Shown: positions 1 to 8,076, counted from the first letter of the stretch. The stretch: DNA of 51,355 nucleotides from an uncultured Methylococcaceae bacterium (GCA_903934875.1 CAIZPP010000152.1:1-51355); one strand, 5' to 3'. Numbers and translations are program-made. Notes: generated by a model from the sequence alone, not told the origin.

Positions 1-139
1 GATGTTACGCAACCGTGTAGGCTGTAGCCCGGATGTTGTGGAGTGCGGCGACTCGTCGCCGCCTTTTGCGTCCAGCGGCGACGAGTCGCCGCACTCCACA
101 AGTTGCCATCCTCTAGCGATGACTACGTAACATCAGTTA
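1..139. mobile_element. Family B MITE-like repeat, copy B1 (left end clipped by window)
   Basis: The segment starts with GATGTTACGCA-like sequence and ends with TACGTAACATCAGTTA at 124–139, which form inverted ends. Between them is a long hairpin, GTGGAGTGCGGCGACTCGTC at about 39–58 pairing with its complement at about 80–100. The same ends recur at 31327–31461, and the right end again at 46006–46021. No reading frame is seen inside. The last three bases on the minus strand are the TAA stop codon of gatC. The first few bases of the left end lie outside the window. Confidence 0.65.
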
Positions 140-424
140 TTCAATGACTTTTGGAACCAGATACAAGCCCGCATCAACCAAGGGTGCGTTGGCTTGGAAC
201 AGTCCGCGTTGATTTTCTTCGGTCACATGGTCTGGACGCAGGCGCTGGGTTTGGTCCATCGGATGGGCCATAGGCGTGACAGTGCTGGTGTCCAACACGC
301 TCATTTGCTCGACAAAGTCGAGAATCCCGGATAAGTCCCGTGCATAAGCCTCGATTTTGTCATCGTCGATGGCGATGCGTCCAAGCCAGGCAATTTTGTT
401 AACCTCTTTGGTGCTTAGAGACAT
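137..424 (-). CDS. gatC: Aspartyl/glutamyl-tRNA amidotransferase subunit C
   Basis: Subunit C of GatCAB, which converts misacylated Glu-tRNAGln or Asp-tRNAAsn to the correct amide; GatC stabilises GatA. The 95-residue product has the usual family length. It begins MSLSTKEVNKIAWLGRIAI and has the conserved centre LSGILDFVEQM and the TVTPMAHP segment followed by LRPD. I chose the start at 424 because it has a GGGGAAG ribosome-binding site about six bases upstream and matches the family N-terminus; an upstream ATG at 490 would add 22 unlike residues. gatA and gatB, normally next in the operon, would lie beyond the left edge, with repeat B1 in between. The stop codon is formed by the end of repeat B1. 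Confidence 0.93.
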   Translation of the reverse strand: MSLSTKEVNKIAWLGRIAIDDDKIEAYARDLSGILDFVEQMSVLDTSTVTPMAHPMDQTQRLRPDHVTEENQRGLFQANAPLVDAGLYLVPKVIE

Positions 425-494
425 TTGTCTTCCCCATTGTTCATTACTACTGGAAATATCATAACTCATCTTGCCCTGACACCCATCCACTTGT

Positions 495-607
495 TAGATT
501 AAAACTGGAAGGTCCTTGAATTTACACTGGGAGTGCAAGGTCTGCCTCGCCTTTAGATGTCCTCGCAAGGCAGTCCTTGCACTCCCACATCATTTTTAAT
601 CGCACCC
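495..607. mobile_element. Family C MITE-like repeat, degraded copy C2
   Basis: The right end, ACATCATTTTTAATCGCACCC at about 587–607, matches the 21-bp inverted end of copy C1 (12282–12412). The centre carries the same hairpin, GGAGTGCAAGG…CCTTGCACTCC, with a TTTAGATG loop. The left end is decayed (AGATTAAAACTGG). The copy lies in the opposite orientation to C1 and is about 15 bp shorter. It fills most of the gap between the divergent genes gatC and dacA, so it could affect their promoters. Confidence 0.7.
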
Positions 608-711
608 TAGCCATTATGAAACGAAGCCTTGGTTTAACCTCCGTGGTACAATGCATGACATTTTTGCAATCCATAATGAGAAAAATGGCTAATCTAAAGA
701 GGTCTTATCGG

Positions 712-1857
712 ATGCGATCCAGTTTGTTTTGCCTGTTTTTTGTACTGCTGGCGTTTGTTGGTCCCGTTGCGGCCATCGATCCGGTTCAGATTCCTGCCCC
801 GCCTGAGGTCGGTGCCAAGGCTTACATCCTCGCGGATCATAATAGCGGGCGTGTACTGGCGGAAAGCAACGCAGACCAGCGCTTGGAACCCGCCAGCTTG
901 ACTAAGATCATGACGGCTTATGTGGTGTTCCGCGAATTGGCGAAGGGCAACCTCAAGCTGGATACCATGGTTACCGTCAGCGAAAAAGCCTGGCGCACGG
1001 GAGGCTCGCGTATGTTCGCCCAGGTTGGCGCTCAAATTTCGGTGGAAAATCTGTTGAAGGGAATGATTGTGCAGTCCGGCAACGATGCCAGTGTGGCTTT
1101 GGCAGAGCATGTGGCCGGGGACGAAGCGGTTTTCGTGCAAGTGATGAATCAAAACGCCGAGCGCTTGGGGATGAAGAACACCCATTTTAAAAATAGCATG
1201 GGGCTGCCTGATCCTGAGCACTACACGACGGCGCGTGACCTTTTGACACTTACCAATGCCTTAATCGGCGAATTTCCCGAATATTACAAATGGCACTCGG
1301 TCAAGGAATTTTTATTCAATAATATCAAGCAGACCAACCGGAACAGGTTGCTTTGGCAAGATCCCACCGTGGATGGTGTCAAAACTGGCCATACTGAGGG
1401 GGCTGGATATTGCCTAGTCACTTCGGCCCTGCGCGATGGAATGAGGCTGGTCTCTGTGGTGCTGGGCACCAAGAGTGATAAAGAACGCGCCCAAGCCAAT
1501 CAGACCTTGCTCAATTATGGTTTCCGCTTCTATGAAACCCGTGTCCTTTACAAGGCCAATGAGAAACTAAGCGAAGCCCGTGTCTGGAAAGGCGAAATTC
1601 CTATGGCGGAGTTGGGTTTGTTGAAGGATTTTTATGTGACGTTCCCCCGCGGGCAGTACCAGAGCCTGAAGGCTTCCAAGGAGGTCAATAACTCCACTGT
1701 CGCCCCTGTGCTGCAAAACGATAAGTTGGGCGCAATCAAGGTTGTGCTGAACGACCAAACCATAGGGCAGGTCGATTTGGTGTCGCTCAAACCTATCCCC
1801 GAGGGTGGTTTGTTCCGGCGGGCATTGGACTCGCTGCAACTGATGTTTAAAAAATAG
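712..1857 (+). CDS. dacA: D-alanyl-D-alanine carboxypeptidase (PBP5/6 type)
   Basis: Low-molecular-weight penicillin-binding protein that trims the terminal D-Ala from peptidoglycan pentapeptides in the periplasm. From the chosen start the 381-residue product has a signal peptide (about residues 1–21, ending VGPVAA). The peptidase S11 motifs are visible: SLTK at 62–65 (catalytic Ser62), SGN at 122–124 and KTG at 224–226. A PBP5 C-terminal beta domain follows from about 280, and a C-terminal amphipathic tail (LFRRALDSLQLMFKK) is the likely membrane anchor. The start at 712 has an AAGAGG site nine bases upstream and places the signal peptide first. Earlier in-frame ATGs at 577, 676 and 685 exist; the one at 577 lies inside repeat C2. 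dat follows after four bases. Confidence 0.95.
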   Translation: MRSSLFCLFFVLLAFVGPVAAIDPVQIPAPPEVGAKAYILADHNSGRVLAESNADQRLEPASLTKIMTAYVVFRELAKGNLKLDTMVTVSEKAWRTGGSRMFAQVGAQISVENLLKGMIVQSGNDASVALAEHVAGDEAVFVQVMNQNAERLGMKNTHFKNSMGLPDPEHYTTARDLLTLTNALIGEFPEYYKWHSVKEFLFNNIKQTNRNRLLWQDPTVDGVKTGHTEGAGYCLVTSALRDGMRLVSVVLGTKSDKERAQANQTLLNYGFRFYETRVLYKANEKLSEARVWKGEIPMAELGLLKDFYVTFPRGQYQSLKASKEVNNSTVAPVLQNDKLGAIKVVLNDQTIGQVDLVSLKPIPEGGLFRRALDSLQLMFKK

Positions 1858-1861
1858 GTCC

Positions 1862-2746
1862 ATGCTCAATCAAGAACAGATTGTTTACCTGAACGGCGAA
1901 TTTTTGCCGTTGAGCCAAGCCAAAGTGTCTGTGCTGGACCGGGGGTTTCTCTTCGGGGATGGCGTGTATGAAGTGATTCCGGTGTATGGCGGTAGCCCTT
2001 TGCGCTTGGCCGAACATCTGCAGCGCTTGGAGAACAGCCTCTCAGGTATCCGTATGGTGCCGCCTTTGGACAGGCAGCAATGGGTGCTAATATTTAACCG
2101 GCTTATTCATGGCGTAGATGACCAGTCGATTTATTTGCAAGTGACCCGTGGTGTGGGCACAAAGCGGGACCATGCCTTCCCGCTAGGGATAGCACCGACC
2201 GTGTTCGCGATGTGCACGCCCATAGCGCCTATCCCCGCATCGGGGGTGAAGGCAATCACGGTGCCGGATATCCGTTGGCAGTGGTGCCATGTCAAAGCGA
2301 TAACCTTGCTGGCGAATGTCTTGCAACGGCAGCAAGCGGTGGACGAGGGTTGTGCCGAGGCCATCCTGCTTCGGGACGGCTATGCCATGGAGGGTGCGGC
2401 GAGCAATTTGTTTGCCGTGGTCGATGGGGTGCTGCTGACACCGCCGAAAGGCAACGACATCCTGCCGGGCATCACTCGTGATCTAGTGGTTGAACTCGCA
2501 CAGGCCAACACCATGAAGTTTGAGGAGCGGGGGATAACCGTGGACGAATTGCGCCGTGCTGAGGAAGTTTGGCTAACCAGTTCCACGCGCGAGGTACTTC
2601 CCGTCGTCGAACTAGATGGGCGAAAGGTCTGTGACGGTGTAGTCGGCCCAGTTTGGGCAAGAATGAATGGCCTTTATCAAGCACTTAAAGAAGAGTTGCG
2701 CAAGGGGCACAGCGTTTTCAACATCAGAGAGTTACTTGATAGCTAG
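1862..2746 (+). CDS. dat: D-amino acid aminotransferase (class IV PLP enzyme)
   Basis: PLP-dependent transaminase of fold type IV, probably interconverting D-alanine and D-glutamate for peptidoglycan; an aminodeoxychorismate lyase or branched-chain role is less likely. The 294 residues contain the class IV N-terminal motif DRGFLFGDGVYEV (about 26–38), the PLP lysine in CHVKAITLLAN (Lys145) and MEGAASNLF with Glu177, followed by the cofactor phosphate region LPGITRDLV. It is four bases downstream of dacA, the gammaproteobacterial gene order, and probably co-transcribed. The last 12 residues (HSVFNIRELLDS) are encoded by the left end of family A copy A1, so the natural C-terminus has been replaced or extended. 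Confidence 0.9.
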   Translation: MLNQEQIVYLNGEFLPLSQAKVSVLDRGFLFGDGVYEVIPVYGGSPLRLAEHLQRLENSLSGIRMVPPLDRQQWVLIFNRLIHGVDDQSIYLQVTRGVGTKRDHAFPLGIAPTVFAMCTPIAPIPASGVKAITVPDIRWQWCHVKAITLLANVLQRQQAVDEGCAEAILLRDGYAMEGAASNLFAVVDGVLLTPPKGNDILPGITRDLVVELAQANTMKFEERGITVDELRRAEEVWLTSSTREVLPVVELDGRKVCDGVVGPVWARMNGLYQALKEELRKGHSVFNIRELLDS

Positions 2747-2828
2747 TGGGTGGTGCTGGATATACGTTTAAGTGGAAGGAATACTGAATATCCTTTTTTA
2801 GTTTTATATTAAAGATGAAAACGCTGTA
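2708..2828 (+). mobile_element. Family A MITE-like repeat, copy A1
   Basis: The ends are CACAGCGTTTTC and GATGAAAACGCTGTA, an imperfect inverted pair 121 bp apart. The subterminal blocks AACATCAGAGAGTTACTTGATAG and ACTGAATATCC…TTAAAGATG match copies A4 (7304–7426) and A8 (37141–37262). The element contains the dat stop codon at 2744–2746. No transposase is encoded. Confidence 0.8.
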
Positions 2829-3041
2829 CAAAAAAATTTATCCATGCCTAATGAATAGCCTTTTCATCAATGTATGCCAACCAATCATTTAAGCGTATAT
2901 CATAGTGTATTTATGGGCTACCCTCAAGGCGGTAAGGAGCAATAGGCGTAAGCCGTAGCTCTGGCAACGTGTTTTTTGTTACTCGACAAAAAACAGCCTA
3001 TGTGCTATTTTCGTCGCTCGAAGTCCCGATTTTCATTTATG
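2829..3041 (+). repeat. Core of composite repeat with decayed ORF, copy 1
   Basis: This segment links family A copies A1 and A2. Reading from 2871 on the plus strand gives MPTNHLSVYHSVFMGYPQ, followed by stops, then fragments such as LATCF and MCYFRRSKS. The same layout is intact on the minus strand at 51140–51306 (MPTNHLNAYNNALMGFPQ…) and partial at about 35152–35257. About 30 bases around 2860–2885 also resemble the 3' end of ligA. I read it as a repeated core with a decayed copy of a small ORF and no gene here. Confidence 0.6.
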
Positions 3042-3164
3042 TACAGCGTTTTTCTCTTAACAAAGAGAAATAATAGAGGACACCCAATCAAACCATCCTG
3101 TGTGCCAATTGCTTTGCAAAATAATATAACTTAATAAGTAACTATTCGATATTAAAACGCTGTA
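3042..3164 (-). mobile_element. Family A MITE-like repeat, copy A2
   Basis: The inverted ends are TACAGCGTTTT at 3042 and AAAACGCTGTA ending at 3164. The interior (CTTAACAAAGAGAAATAATAGAGGACACCC, TGCTTTGCAAAATAATATAAC, AAGTAACTATTCGATATT) is the reverse complement of copies A3 and A11. The final A of the element is the first base of the ybeD ATG. It therefore supplies the whole region where a ribosome-binding site for ybeD would be expected. Confidence 0.8.
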
Positions 3165-3433
3165 TGAGCGAGAAAAAACCTTCCCTGCTTGAGTTTCCTT
3201 GCGATTTCCCAATTAAGGTGTTTGGGTACAGTCAAGAGGGTTTGGCAACACTAGTTTTGAGCTTAGTGCGTAACCATGTGCCGGGCCTCGCCGAGGATGC
3301 GGTATCTAGCCGCCTAAGTGGAGGTGGCAAATACATCGCCGTGACGGTTAACGTCATCGCCCAATCGCAAGCCCAATTGGATGCCATCTATCAGGAATTG
3401 ACGGCATGTCCAGCAATAATTATGACTTTTTAA
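3164..3433 (+). CDS. ybeD: DUF493 family protein YbeD
   Basis: Small cytoplasmic protein (89 residues) of the YbeD/DUF493 family, an ACT-like alpha/beta fold usually encoded between dacA/dat and lipB. The N-terminal LLEFPCDFPIKVFG and the central SSRLSGGGKYIAVTVNV match the family pattern, and the length equals that of E. coli YbeD, which supports the start at 3164. The start codon is odd: its A is the last base of repeat A2, and no Shine-Dalgarno sequence is visible upstream. A further 11-bp family A end (3439–3449) lies just after the stop codon, so the gene is bracketed by repeat ends. The biochemical role is not established. Confidence 0.88.
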   Translation: MSEKKPSLLEFPCDFPIKVFGYSQEGLATLVLSLVRNHVPGLAEDAVSSRLSGGGKYIAVTVNVIAQSQAQLDAIYQELTACPAIIMTF

Positions 3434-3567
3434 GCAGGAAAACGCTGTAACGACGATGTTTATTTATTCCAAACGAAAACGGGGGAAACAAAACGGCTGA
3501 ACCGACCGCATGGTCAACCCTACCCTAATCTTTCCCGCATAGCATCGTTCTATCCTAGGCGCATATC

Positions 3568-5016
3568 ATGGCAGAGTTAAACGCAAACAACACTCCCGCA
3601 GAAGATTTGCTGAAACAGCACCTGGAAGAAGTCATCGAATTGCTCAACAAGCAGCGGCTGGAGGAAACTATCCTTCAACACCAGAGCATGCCGCGCCACG
3701 ACTTGGTCGAAACCCTGTTGCACAAGCAACACCAAGTGGCCCTCAAGCAGAAGCTCGACCAACTCCACTCCGCCGATATCGCCTACATCCTGGAGGCCTT
3801 GCCTTTGCGGCAGCGCTTAGTCATATGGAACATGGTCCAGTCGGAGCTGGATGGTCAAATCCTGTTGGACGTTTCCGATGCGGTTCGGCAAACGCTGATC
3901 TCGGACATGGACCCCGACGAGTTGCTGACTGCCACTGAGCAACTCGAAACGAATGAAATTGCCGATCTCGCACCCGACCTGCCGGAAGATGTCTTGCAGG
4001 AGTTGTTGGAGTCCCTTAACGATCAGAGCCGCGCCCAATTGGAGTCGGTGCTATCGCATGAGGATGACACGGTTGCCTCCTTGATGGATTTCAACATGGT
4101 TGCCATTCGTGACGACATTACCCTAGGCGTGGTGTTGCGTTATCTTAGGCGTAGGGGCAATTTGCCCGAGCATACGGATAAGCTATTCGTGGTTGACCAC
4201 CAAAATGCCCTGAAAGGTGTGCTATCGCTTAAACGTTTGCTGGTCAACAACCCCGACGAGCGGGTGTCCGAGCTAATGTCAAATGAAGTGGTCCATTTTA
4301 AGCTTAGTGACGAGGCGGCTGACGCCGCCCGTGCCTTCGAACGCTACGACCTGCTGACCGCGCCCGTGGTGGACGAGCATAACCGCCTGCAAGGCCGCAT
4401 TTGTGTCGATGCGATCCTTGATTACATCCGCGAAGAATCAGATGACGAGATACTCAACCAAGCGGGCTTGCTGGAGGAGGAGGATTTGTTCTCCGGCATC
4501 TGGCAAAGTTTGAAGAACCGCTGGTTCTGGTTGGGGATGAATCTGATCACCGCCTTTGTAAGCACACGCGTCATCGGCTTGTTTGAGAATACCATCGAAC
4601 AAATTGTCGCTCTTGCCTCGTTGATGCCGATTGTCGCCGGCATAGGAGGTAATACGGGTACCCAGACCAGCACCCTGATTATTCGTTCTCTGGCCTTGGG
4701 ATTGATCAGTCCGTCCAATGTGCGCAAACTCGTCACCAAGGAGCTTGGGATTGCCGTCCTCAACGGCTTGGTGTGGGGTTCCTTGATTGGTGTGGTTGCT
4801 TACGGCCTTTACCGGGATGCTCATTTGGGCATGGTCATGGCGATGGCGATGATGCTGAACCTGCTGGTCGCCGCCGCCATGGGCGTGGCCATTCCTCTAG
4901 TTCGCCACCATCTCAAGCTAGACCCTGCCGTCGGCACTAGCGTACTGCTTACCGCCATTACCGATAGCATGGGTTTCTTCATCTTTTTGGGGTTGGCGAC
5001 GGTGTTTTTGATCTAG
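3568..5016 (+). CDS. mgtE: Magnesium transporter MgtE
   Basis: Mg2+ channel/transporter of the inner membrane. The 482 residues show the standard order: a helical MgtE N domain (about 35–135), two CBS domains (about 140–260, including HTDKLFVVDHQNALKGVLSL and LTAPVVDEHNRLQGRI), a linker helix, then five membrane segments from about 315 to the end. The pore signature MPIVAGIGGNTGTQT is present near residues 352–366. Cytosolic Mg2+ binding to the N and CBS domains gates the channel in this family. The start at 3568 gives the usual length. The gene sits between ybeD and lipB, which are normally adjacent, and copy A3 begins eight bases after the stop. Confidence 0.95.
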   Translation: MAELNANNTPAEDLLKQHLEEVIELLNKQRLEETILQHQSMPRHDLVETLLHKQHQVALKQKLDQLHSADIAYILEALPLRQRLVIWNMVQSELDGQILLDVSDAVRQTLISDMDPDELLTATEQLETNEIADLAPDLPEDVLQELLESLNDQSRAQLESVLSHEDDTVASLMDFNMVAIRDDITLGVVLRYLRRRGNLPEHTDKLFVVDHQNALKGVLSLKRLLVNNPDERVSELMSNEVVHFKLSDEAADAARAFERYDLLTAPVVDEHNRLQGRICVDAILDYIREESDDEILNQAGLLEEEDLFSGIWQSLKNRWFWLGMNLITAFVSTRVIGLFENTIEQIVALASLMPIVAGIGGNTGTQTSTLIIRSLALGLISPSNVRKLVTKELGIAVLNGLVWGSLIGVVAYGLYRDAHLGMVMAMAMMLNLLVAAAMGVAIPLVRHHLKLDPAVGTSVLLTAITDSMGFFIFLGLATVFLI

Positions 5017-5024
5017 CTTACAGC

Positions 5025-5148
5025 TACAGCGTTTTTAACATCAAATGATTACTTAGTTGTTTATATTATTTTGCAAAGCAGTTCATACAATGGGTGGTTT
5101 GATTGAGTGTCCTTTATTATTTTTCTTTGTTAAGATAAAAACGCTGTA
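5025..5148 (+). mobile_element. Family A MITE-like repeat, copy A3
   Basis: The ends are TACAGCGTTTTTAACATC and AAAAACGCTGTA, 124 bp apart. The interior TTTGCAAAGCAGTTCATACA and GATTGAGTGTCCTTTATTAT is nearly identical to copy A11 (51017–51139) and to the reverse complement of A2. It lies between mgtE and the next gene and has no reading frame of its own. Confidence 0.82.
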
Positions 5149-5164
5149 ACTAAGATAGAATAAA

Positions 5165-6454
5165 ATGCAAATGGCAGTTGTTGGGTTCTTTGGGAATTCG
5201 GAACATCTTTCTACAAAACAAATCTTTATAGATTGGACTATGAAAATAATAAAACTAGCGTTGAAAATAATTATAATATTTATGTCAATATTGTTTTTTG
5301 TGGCATTTATATCGTTACCAACTGACGGCGGCATTTTTGAAACAAGCAAATGGCTGGATAAGCTGTCAGAGAACCTATTTGAGTTAGTGAAACATATAAT
5401 AGGGGAGGTTTTAGGCTTTTTGGCTCTAGGTAGTCTGTTTGTCTATTTCTTTAAGAGGGAATTAATAGATGTGATTGAAAAGGGGATGCGTAGTTTAGCA
5501 AGTATTTTCTCGGAAAACCTTTGTGCCACTAGAAAAGATGCGTTTGATGCCGCTCACAGTACATTTGCAAACCATATATCGCCAGTTCTAGATGAATTTA
5601 AAAGAATGGCTATTCTTACCCAATCAATTGGTGGTCATCTGATCAAGGAGGAAACGCAATCGCCCAAAAACATAATGGATGAATTAAAAATAATCCATGA
5701 GAAAATTAACGATGGCGAGTTTGAAGCAGCCGAGGGTATGTTGTTAGCACTCAAATCAGAACATACCGGCGACTTATCCATTATTAATGAAATTCACTCA
5801 TTTTATTCTGGAAACTTATGCCAAAGCAGAATCGTTGATTGCAAGCGAAAGCTCTTAACAATTCTCAAGGACTCGGAGCGGTTTTTTGACAAAGAGCCTT
5901 CGTTTTACAAATTACTTGGATTTACATATATAGAGTCTAGAGACATATTACCTATCGAGGAATCAAAAATATATTCTTTTGAAGCTTTACAGAGGGGCAA
6001 GTTGCTTGATAGAAATAACCCTAGATGGGACATAAGCATAGGGTTTTATCATTATATATTCGATAACATTGACGATGCCTTAAGATCAACAGAAGATGCG
6101 CTTCGTTCGGCATTGCAAACGAAGGAGTCAGGTGGGCAAGAAATAATAGCTTGTATCGAGTTGGCAAAAAACAATATAGCGTTTTATTTGGCATGTAAAA
6201 AAGAGAAAAAAGATATTGCTTTTGAATATGCAAATAGTGCTTACAAACATTTTTCACAAAGCACAAATGAAGAGATTGCAATGGTGAAAGACACTCTTGG
6301 CTTTGTATATTTACAGTTCTCAAATAACAAGGAGGATATAGATAAAGCTATTGAGTTATTGAGCAATGCGCTTAGGCTAGACCCTTCCCAAGATAGTTAT
6401 GCACACAGATTGCAATTAGCGTATCAAAAAACAAAGGCACTATACCATCCTTAA
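5165..6454 (+). CDS. Membrane protein with C-terminal TPR-like repeats, unknown function
   Basis: I do not recognise a named family. The 429-residue product has two hydrophobic segments near the N-terminus (about 29–52 and 75–95), then a long, mostly helical soluble part. The last 100 residues look like tetratricopeptide repeats (for example AIELLSNALRLDPSQDSYAHRL, about 398–419), suggesting a protein-interaction scaffold at the membrane. The gene is much richer in A+T than its neighbours, which suggests acquisition. Start 5165 is the longest frame; the ATG at 5240 puts the first membrane segment right at the N-terminus and is equally possible, since neither has a good ribosome-binding site. 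A strong terminator follows directly. Confidence 0.7.
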   Translation: MQMAVVGFFGNSEHLSTKQIFIDWTMKIIKLALKIIIIFMSILFFVAFISLPTDGGIFETSKWLDKLSENLFELVKHIIGEVLGFLALGSLFVYFFKRELIDVIEKGMRSLASIFSENLCATRKDAFDAAHSTFANHISPVLDEFKRMAILTQSIGGHLIKEETQSPKNIMDELKIIHEKINDGEFEAAEGMLLALKSEHTGDLSIINEIHSFYSGNLCQSRIVDCKRKLLTILKDSERFFDKEPSFYKLLGFTYIESRDILPIEESKIYSFEALQRGKLLDRNNPRWDISIGFYHYIFDNIDDALRSTEDALRSALQTKESGGQEIIACIELAKNNIAFYLACKKEKKDIAFEYANSAYKHFSQSTNEEIAMVKDTLGFVYLQFSNNKEDIDKAIELLSNALRLDPSQDSYAHRLQLAYQKTKALYHP

Positions 6455-6456
6455 AA

Positions 6457-6488
6457 AAAGCCGCAGATAATATATCTGCGGCTTTTTA
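6457..6488. terminator. Rho-independent, probably bidirectional terminator
   Basis: The stem AGCCGCAGATA pairs with TATCTGCGGCT over a three-base loop and is flanked by an A-run on the left and a T-run on the right, so it can work on both strands. It begins a few bases after the stop of the TPR membrane protein. The following 200 bases up to lipB hold no clear gene or repeat. Confidence 0.9.
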
Positions 6489-6695
6489 CCGTAAGCAAGC
6501 TTATGTAAAGAACAGTTTTAAATTCCTGGGCCTATCATGATGAGTACTCCGCTATATAATTGGATCAACAAAATGCTAACACCCTGATTGCTTTTCAACG
6601 GGTTACAACTTCAAAAAATCAGAAAGTCTCATTGATGCCATCATTCGTAAGCATCTAATTTCAACCATTGCGGTGAAAAAGTCAACTGTTTTTTT

Positions 6696-7385
6696 ATGAA
6701 TTTATGTCTTAAGCAACTAGGCCAACGAGATTATCTGGATATTTGGGCTGCGATGCGCGAATGCACCGAAGCGCGGAGTCCTGAAAGCGTAGATGAGCTT
6801 TGGCTGGTGGAGCACCCGCCCGTTTTTACCTTGGGCCGAAATGGCGATCCGGTGCATATCCTTAACCCAAGCAATATTCCGTTAGTCGAATCCGACCGCG
6901 GCGGCCAAGTCACTTACCACGGACCCGGCCAGCTTGTTGCCTACACTTTGTTCGACCTCAACCGGCTCGGCATCGGCATCCGCAGCTTGGTATCCGGTTT
7001 GGAAAACGCCGTCATCAACACACTCGCCCAATACGGCATCAAGGCCGAAGCCCGCCGCGATGCGCCGGGAGTCTATGTGGACGGCAAAAAAATCGCATCG
7101 CTGGGGCTGCGCATCCGCAAGGGGTGCAGCTACCACGGCTTGAGCCTGAACGTGGACATGGATTTAAGCCCGTTTTCCAGTATCAACCCGTGCGGATATC
7201 CGGGGCTGGAAGTCACCCAACTACTGGACTTGGGTGTTCCGGTCAGGACGTTTGAGGTAGCTGTGCCTTTGGTTGGGGCAGTGATGCGGGAGTTTGGGTA
7301 TGCTACAGCATTTTCAACATCAAAGAGTTACTTGATAGCTGGAATGAAAGAGCAAGATATTCAGTTAACTTTAAACGTTAGCTGA
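6696..7385 (+). CDS. lipB: Octanoyl-[acyl-carrier-protein]:protein N-octanoyltransferase
   Basis: Transfers octanoate from acyl carrier protein to lipoyl domains of 2-oxoacid dehydrogenases and GcvH, the first step of lipoate synthesis. The motifs are complete: DRGGQVTYHGPGQ (67–79), the catalytic lysine Lys132 in KKIASLGLRI, the HGLSLNV segment and the catalytic Cys166 in INPCGYPG; the Lys–Cys spacing of 34 is as in E. coli. The true domain ends near residue 203. The last 25 or so residues (AFSTSKSYLIAG…) and the stop codon are encoded by repeat copy A4. The usual partner lipA is not in the window. No strong ribosome-binding site is seen before the ATG, but the start fits family length. Confidence 0.94.
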   Translation: MNLCLKQLGQRDYLDIWAAMRECTEARSPESVDELWLVEHPPVFTLGRNGDPVHILNPSNIPLVESDRGGQVTYHGPGQLVAYTLFDLNRLGIGIRSLVSGLENAVINTLAQYGIKAEARRDAPGVYVDGKKIASLGLRIRKGCSYHGLSLNVDMDLSPFSSINPCGYPGLEVTQLLDLGVPVRTFEVAVPLVGAVMREFGYATAFSTSKSYLIAGMKEQDIQLTLNVS

Positions 7386-7426
7386 ATATCCTTTATTAGG
7401 GATATTTTAAAGATGAAAATGCTCTA
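7304..7426 (+). mobile_element. Family A MITE-like repeat, copy A4
   Basis: The ends are TACAGCATTTTC and GATGAAAATGCTCTA, slightly decayed, 123 bp apart. The subterminal blocks AACATCAAAGAGTTACTTGATAGCTGGAATGAAA and GCTGAATATCCTTTATTAGG match A1 and A8. The left two thirds are translated as the lipB C-terminus. It fills the gap between the convergent genes lipB and psiE. Confidence 0.8.
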
Positions 7427-7439
7427 ACGAAGCGAGGCT

Positions 7440-7934
7440 CTACCCATGTTCACCCGAAATGTCCTGCCCTAGCCGGTCGTCTCGCTCCCTAAGCAGCCAA
7501 TAGACTAGGCCCAGGCAAAGTAGCGAAACAGACAGCGCCTCAATTTTGGCCGGTTCGGTATTGGCTTCAATGAGCACTAGTTTGCGGGAAAGGGCTATCA
7601 TGGCAATCAGCAGCACGGTTTTTACCTGAATAATGCTGTCGCTACGGAGAGCGACGCGAATGATTGAGTGCTTGAACTCCATGGCGATCATCAGCGTCAT
7701 GATCATGCCGAAAATAGTCTGGAAAACTGATTGGTCCAGCGGGTTGTTAGCATCCAACACCAACATGACAAAGGCCGCATGCGTCAATTGAACCAAGGAA
7801 ATGATAATGACCAAGGCGATGATCAAGCCTAGGATAAAGGCTATAGTCTGTTCAAATTTCTCATAAAAGCCAAGCAAGTTCCATTGTTTCAGGTAAAAAG
7901 AAAAAGGCTGCTGTTGATTTTGTTTGACCGACAT
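7440..7934 (-). CDS. PsiE-family (phosphate-starvation-inducible) membrane protein
   Basis: Inner-membrane protein of 164 residues with four hydrophobic segments (about 28–50, 55–80, 100–120 and 133–150). The order and the central motif MEFKHSIIRVALRSDSIIQVKTVLLIA match the PsiE family. Function is unknown; in E. coli psiE responds to phosphate starvation and cAMP. A GGGGAGA ribosome-binding site lies seven bases before the ATG. The gene is convergent with lipB. I do not see a clear Pho box. Confidence 0.8.
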   Translation of the reverse strand: MSVKQNQQQPFSFYLKQWNLLGFYEKFEQTIAFILGLIIALVIIISLVQLTHAAFVMLVLDANNPLDQSVFQTIFGMIMTLMIAMEFKHSIIRVALRSDSIIQVKTVLLIAMIALSRKLVLIEANTEPAKIEALSVSLLCLGLVYWLLRERDDRLGQDISGEHG

Positions 7935-8007
7935 AGGCTATCTCCCCATGAGTCGATAGAAAGATAAATATATTGCCAAGATAAATTCCGGGTATGTGCC
8001 ACACAAA

Positions 8008-8040
8008 GAGCGCCCCCGCCTAGTGCCGGCAGGGGCGCTT
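8008..8040 (-). terminator. Hairpin downstream of the hsp20 pair
   Basis: AGCGCCCCTGCC pairs with GGCGGGGGCGCT on the minus strand over a seven-base loop, about 40 bases after the second hsp20 stop codon. It is followed by CTTTGTGT, so the U-tract is weak. It is a likely terminator for the heat-shock operon. Confidence 0.55.
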
Positions 8041-8076
8041 AGAAGGCCCGAATTCCCCGTCAATGGGCGAGGCTCA

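Noticed and set aside
577-711. Longer dacA starting at 577
   Set aside because: The extra 45 residues begin inside repeat C2 and precede the signal peptide; a better ribosome-binding site lies before 712.
3439-3449. Short family A ends at 3439, 31501 and 40617 as separate elements
   Set aside because: Only 11–13 bases match and no subterminal block or partner end is found; the one at 40617 is inside the pilT 3' end. They may be remnants or chance.
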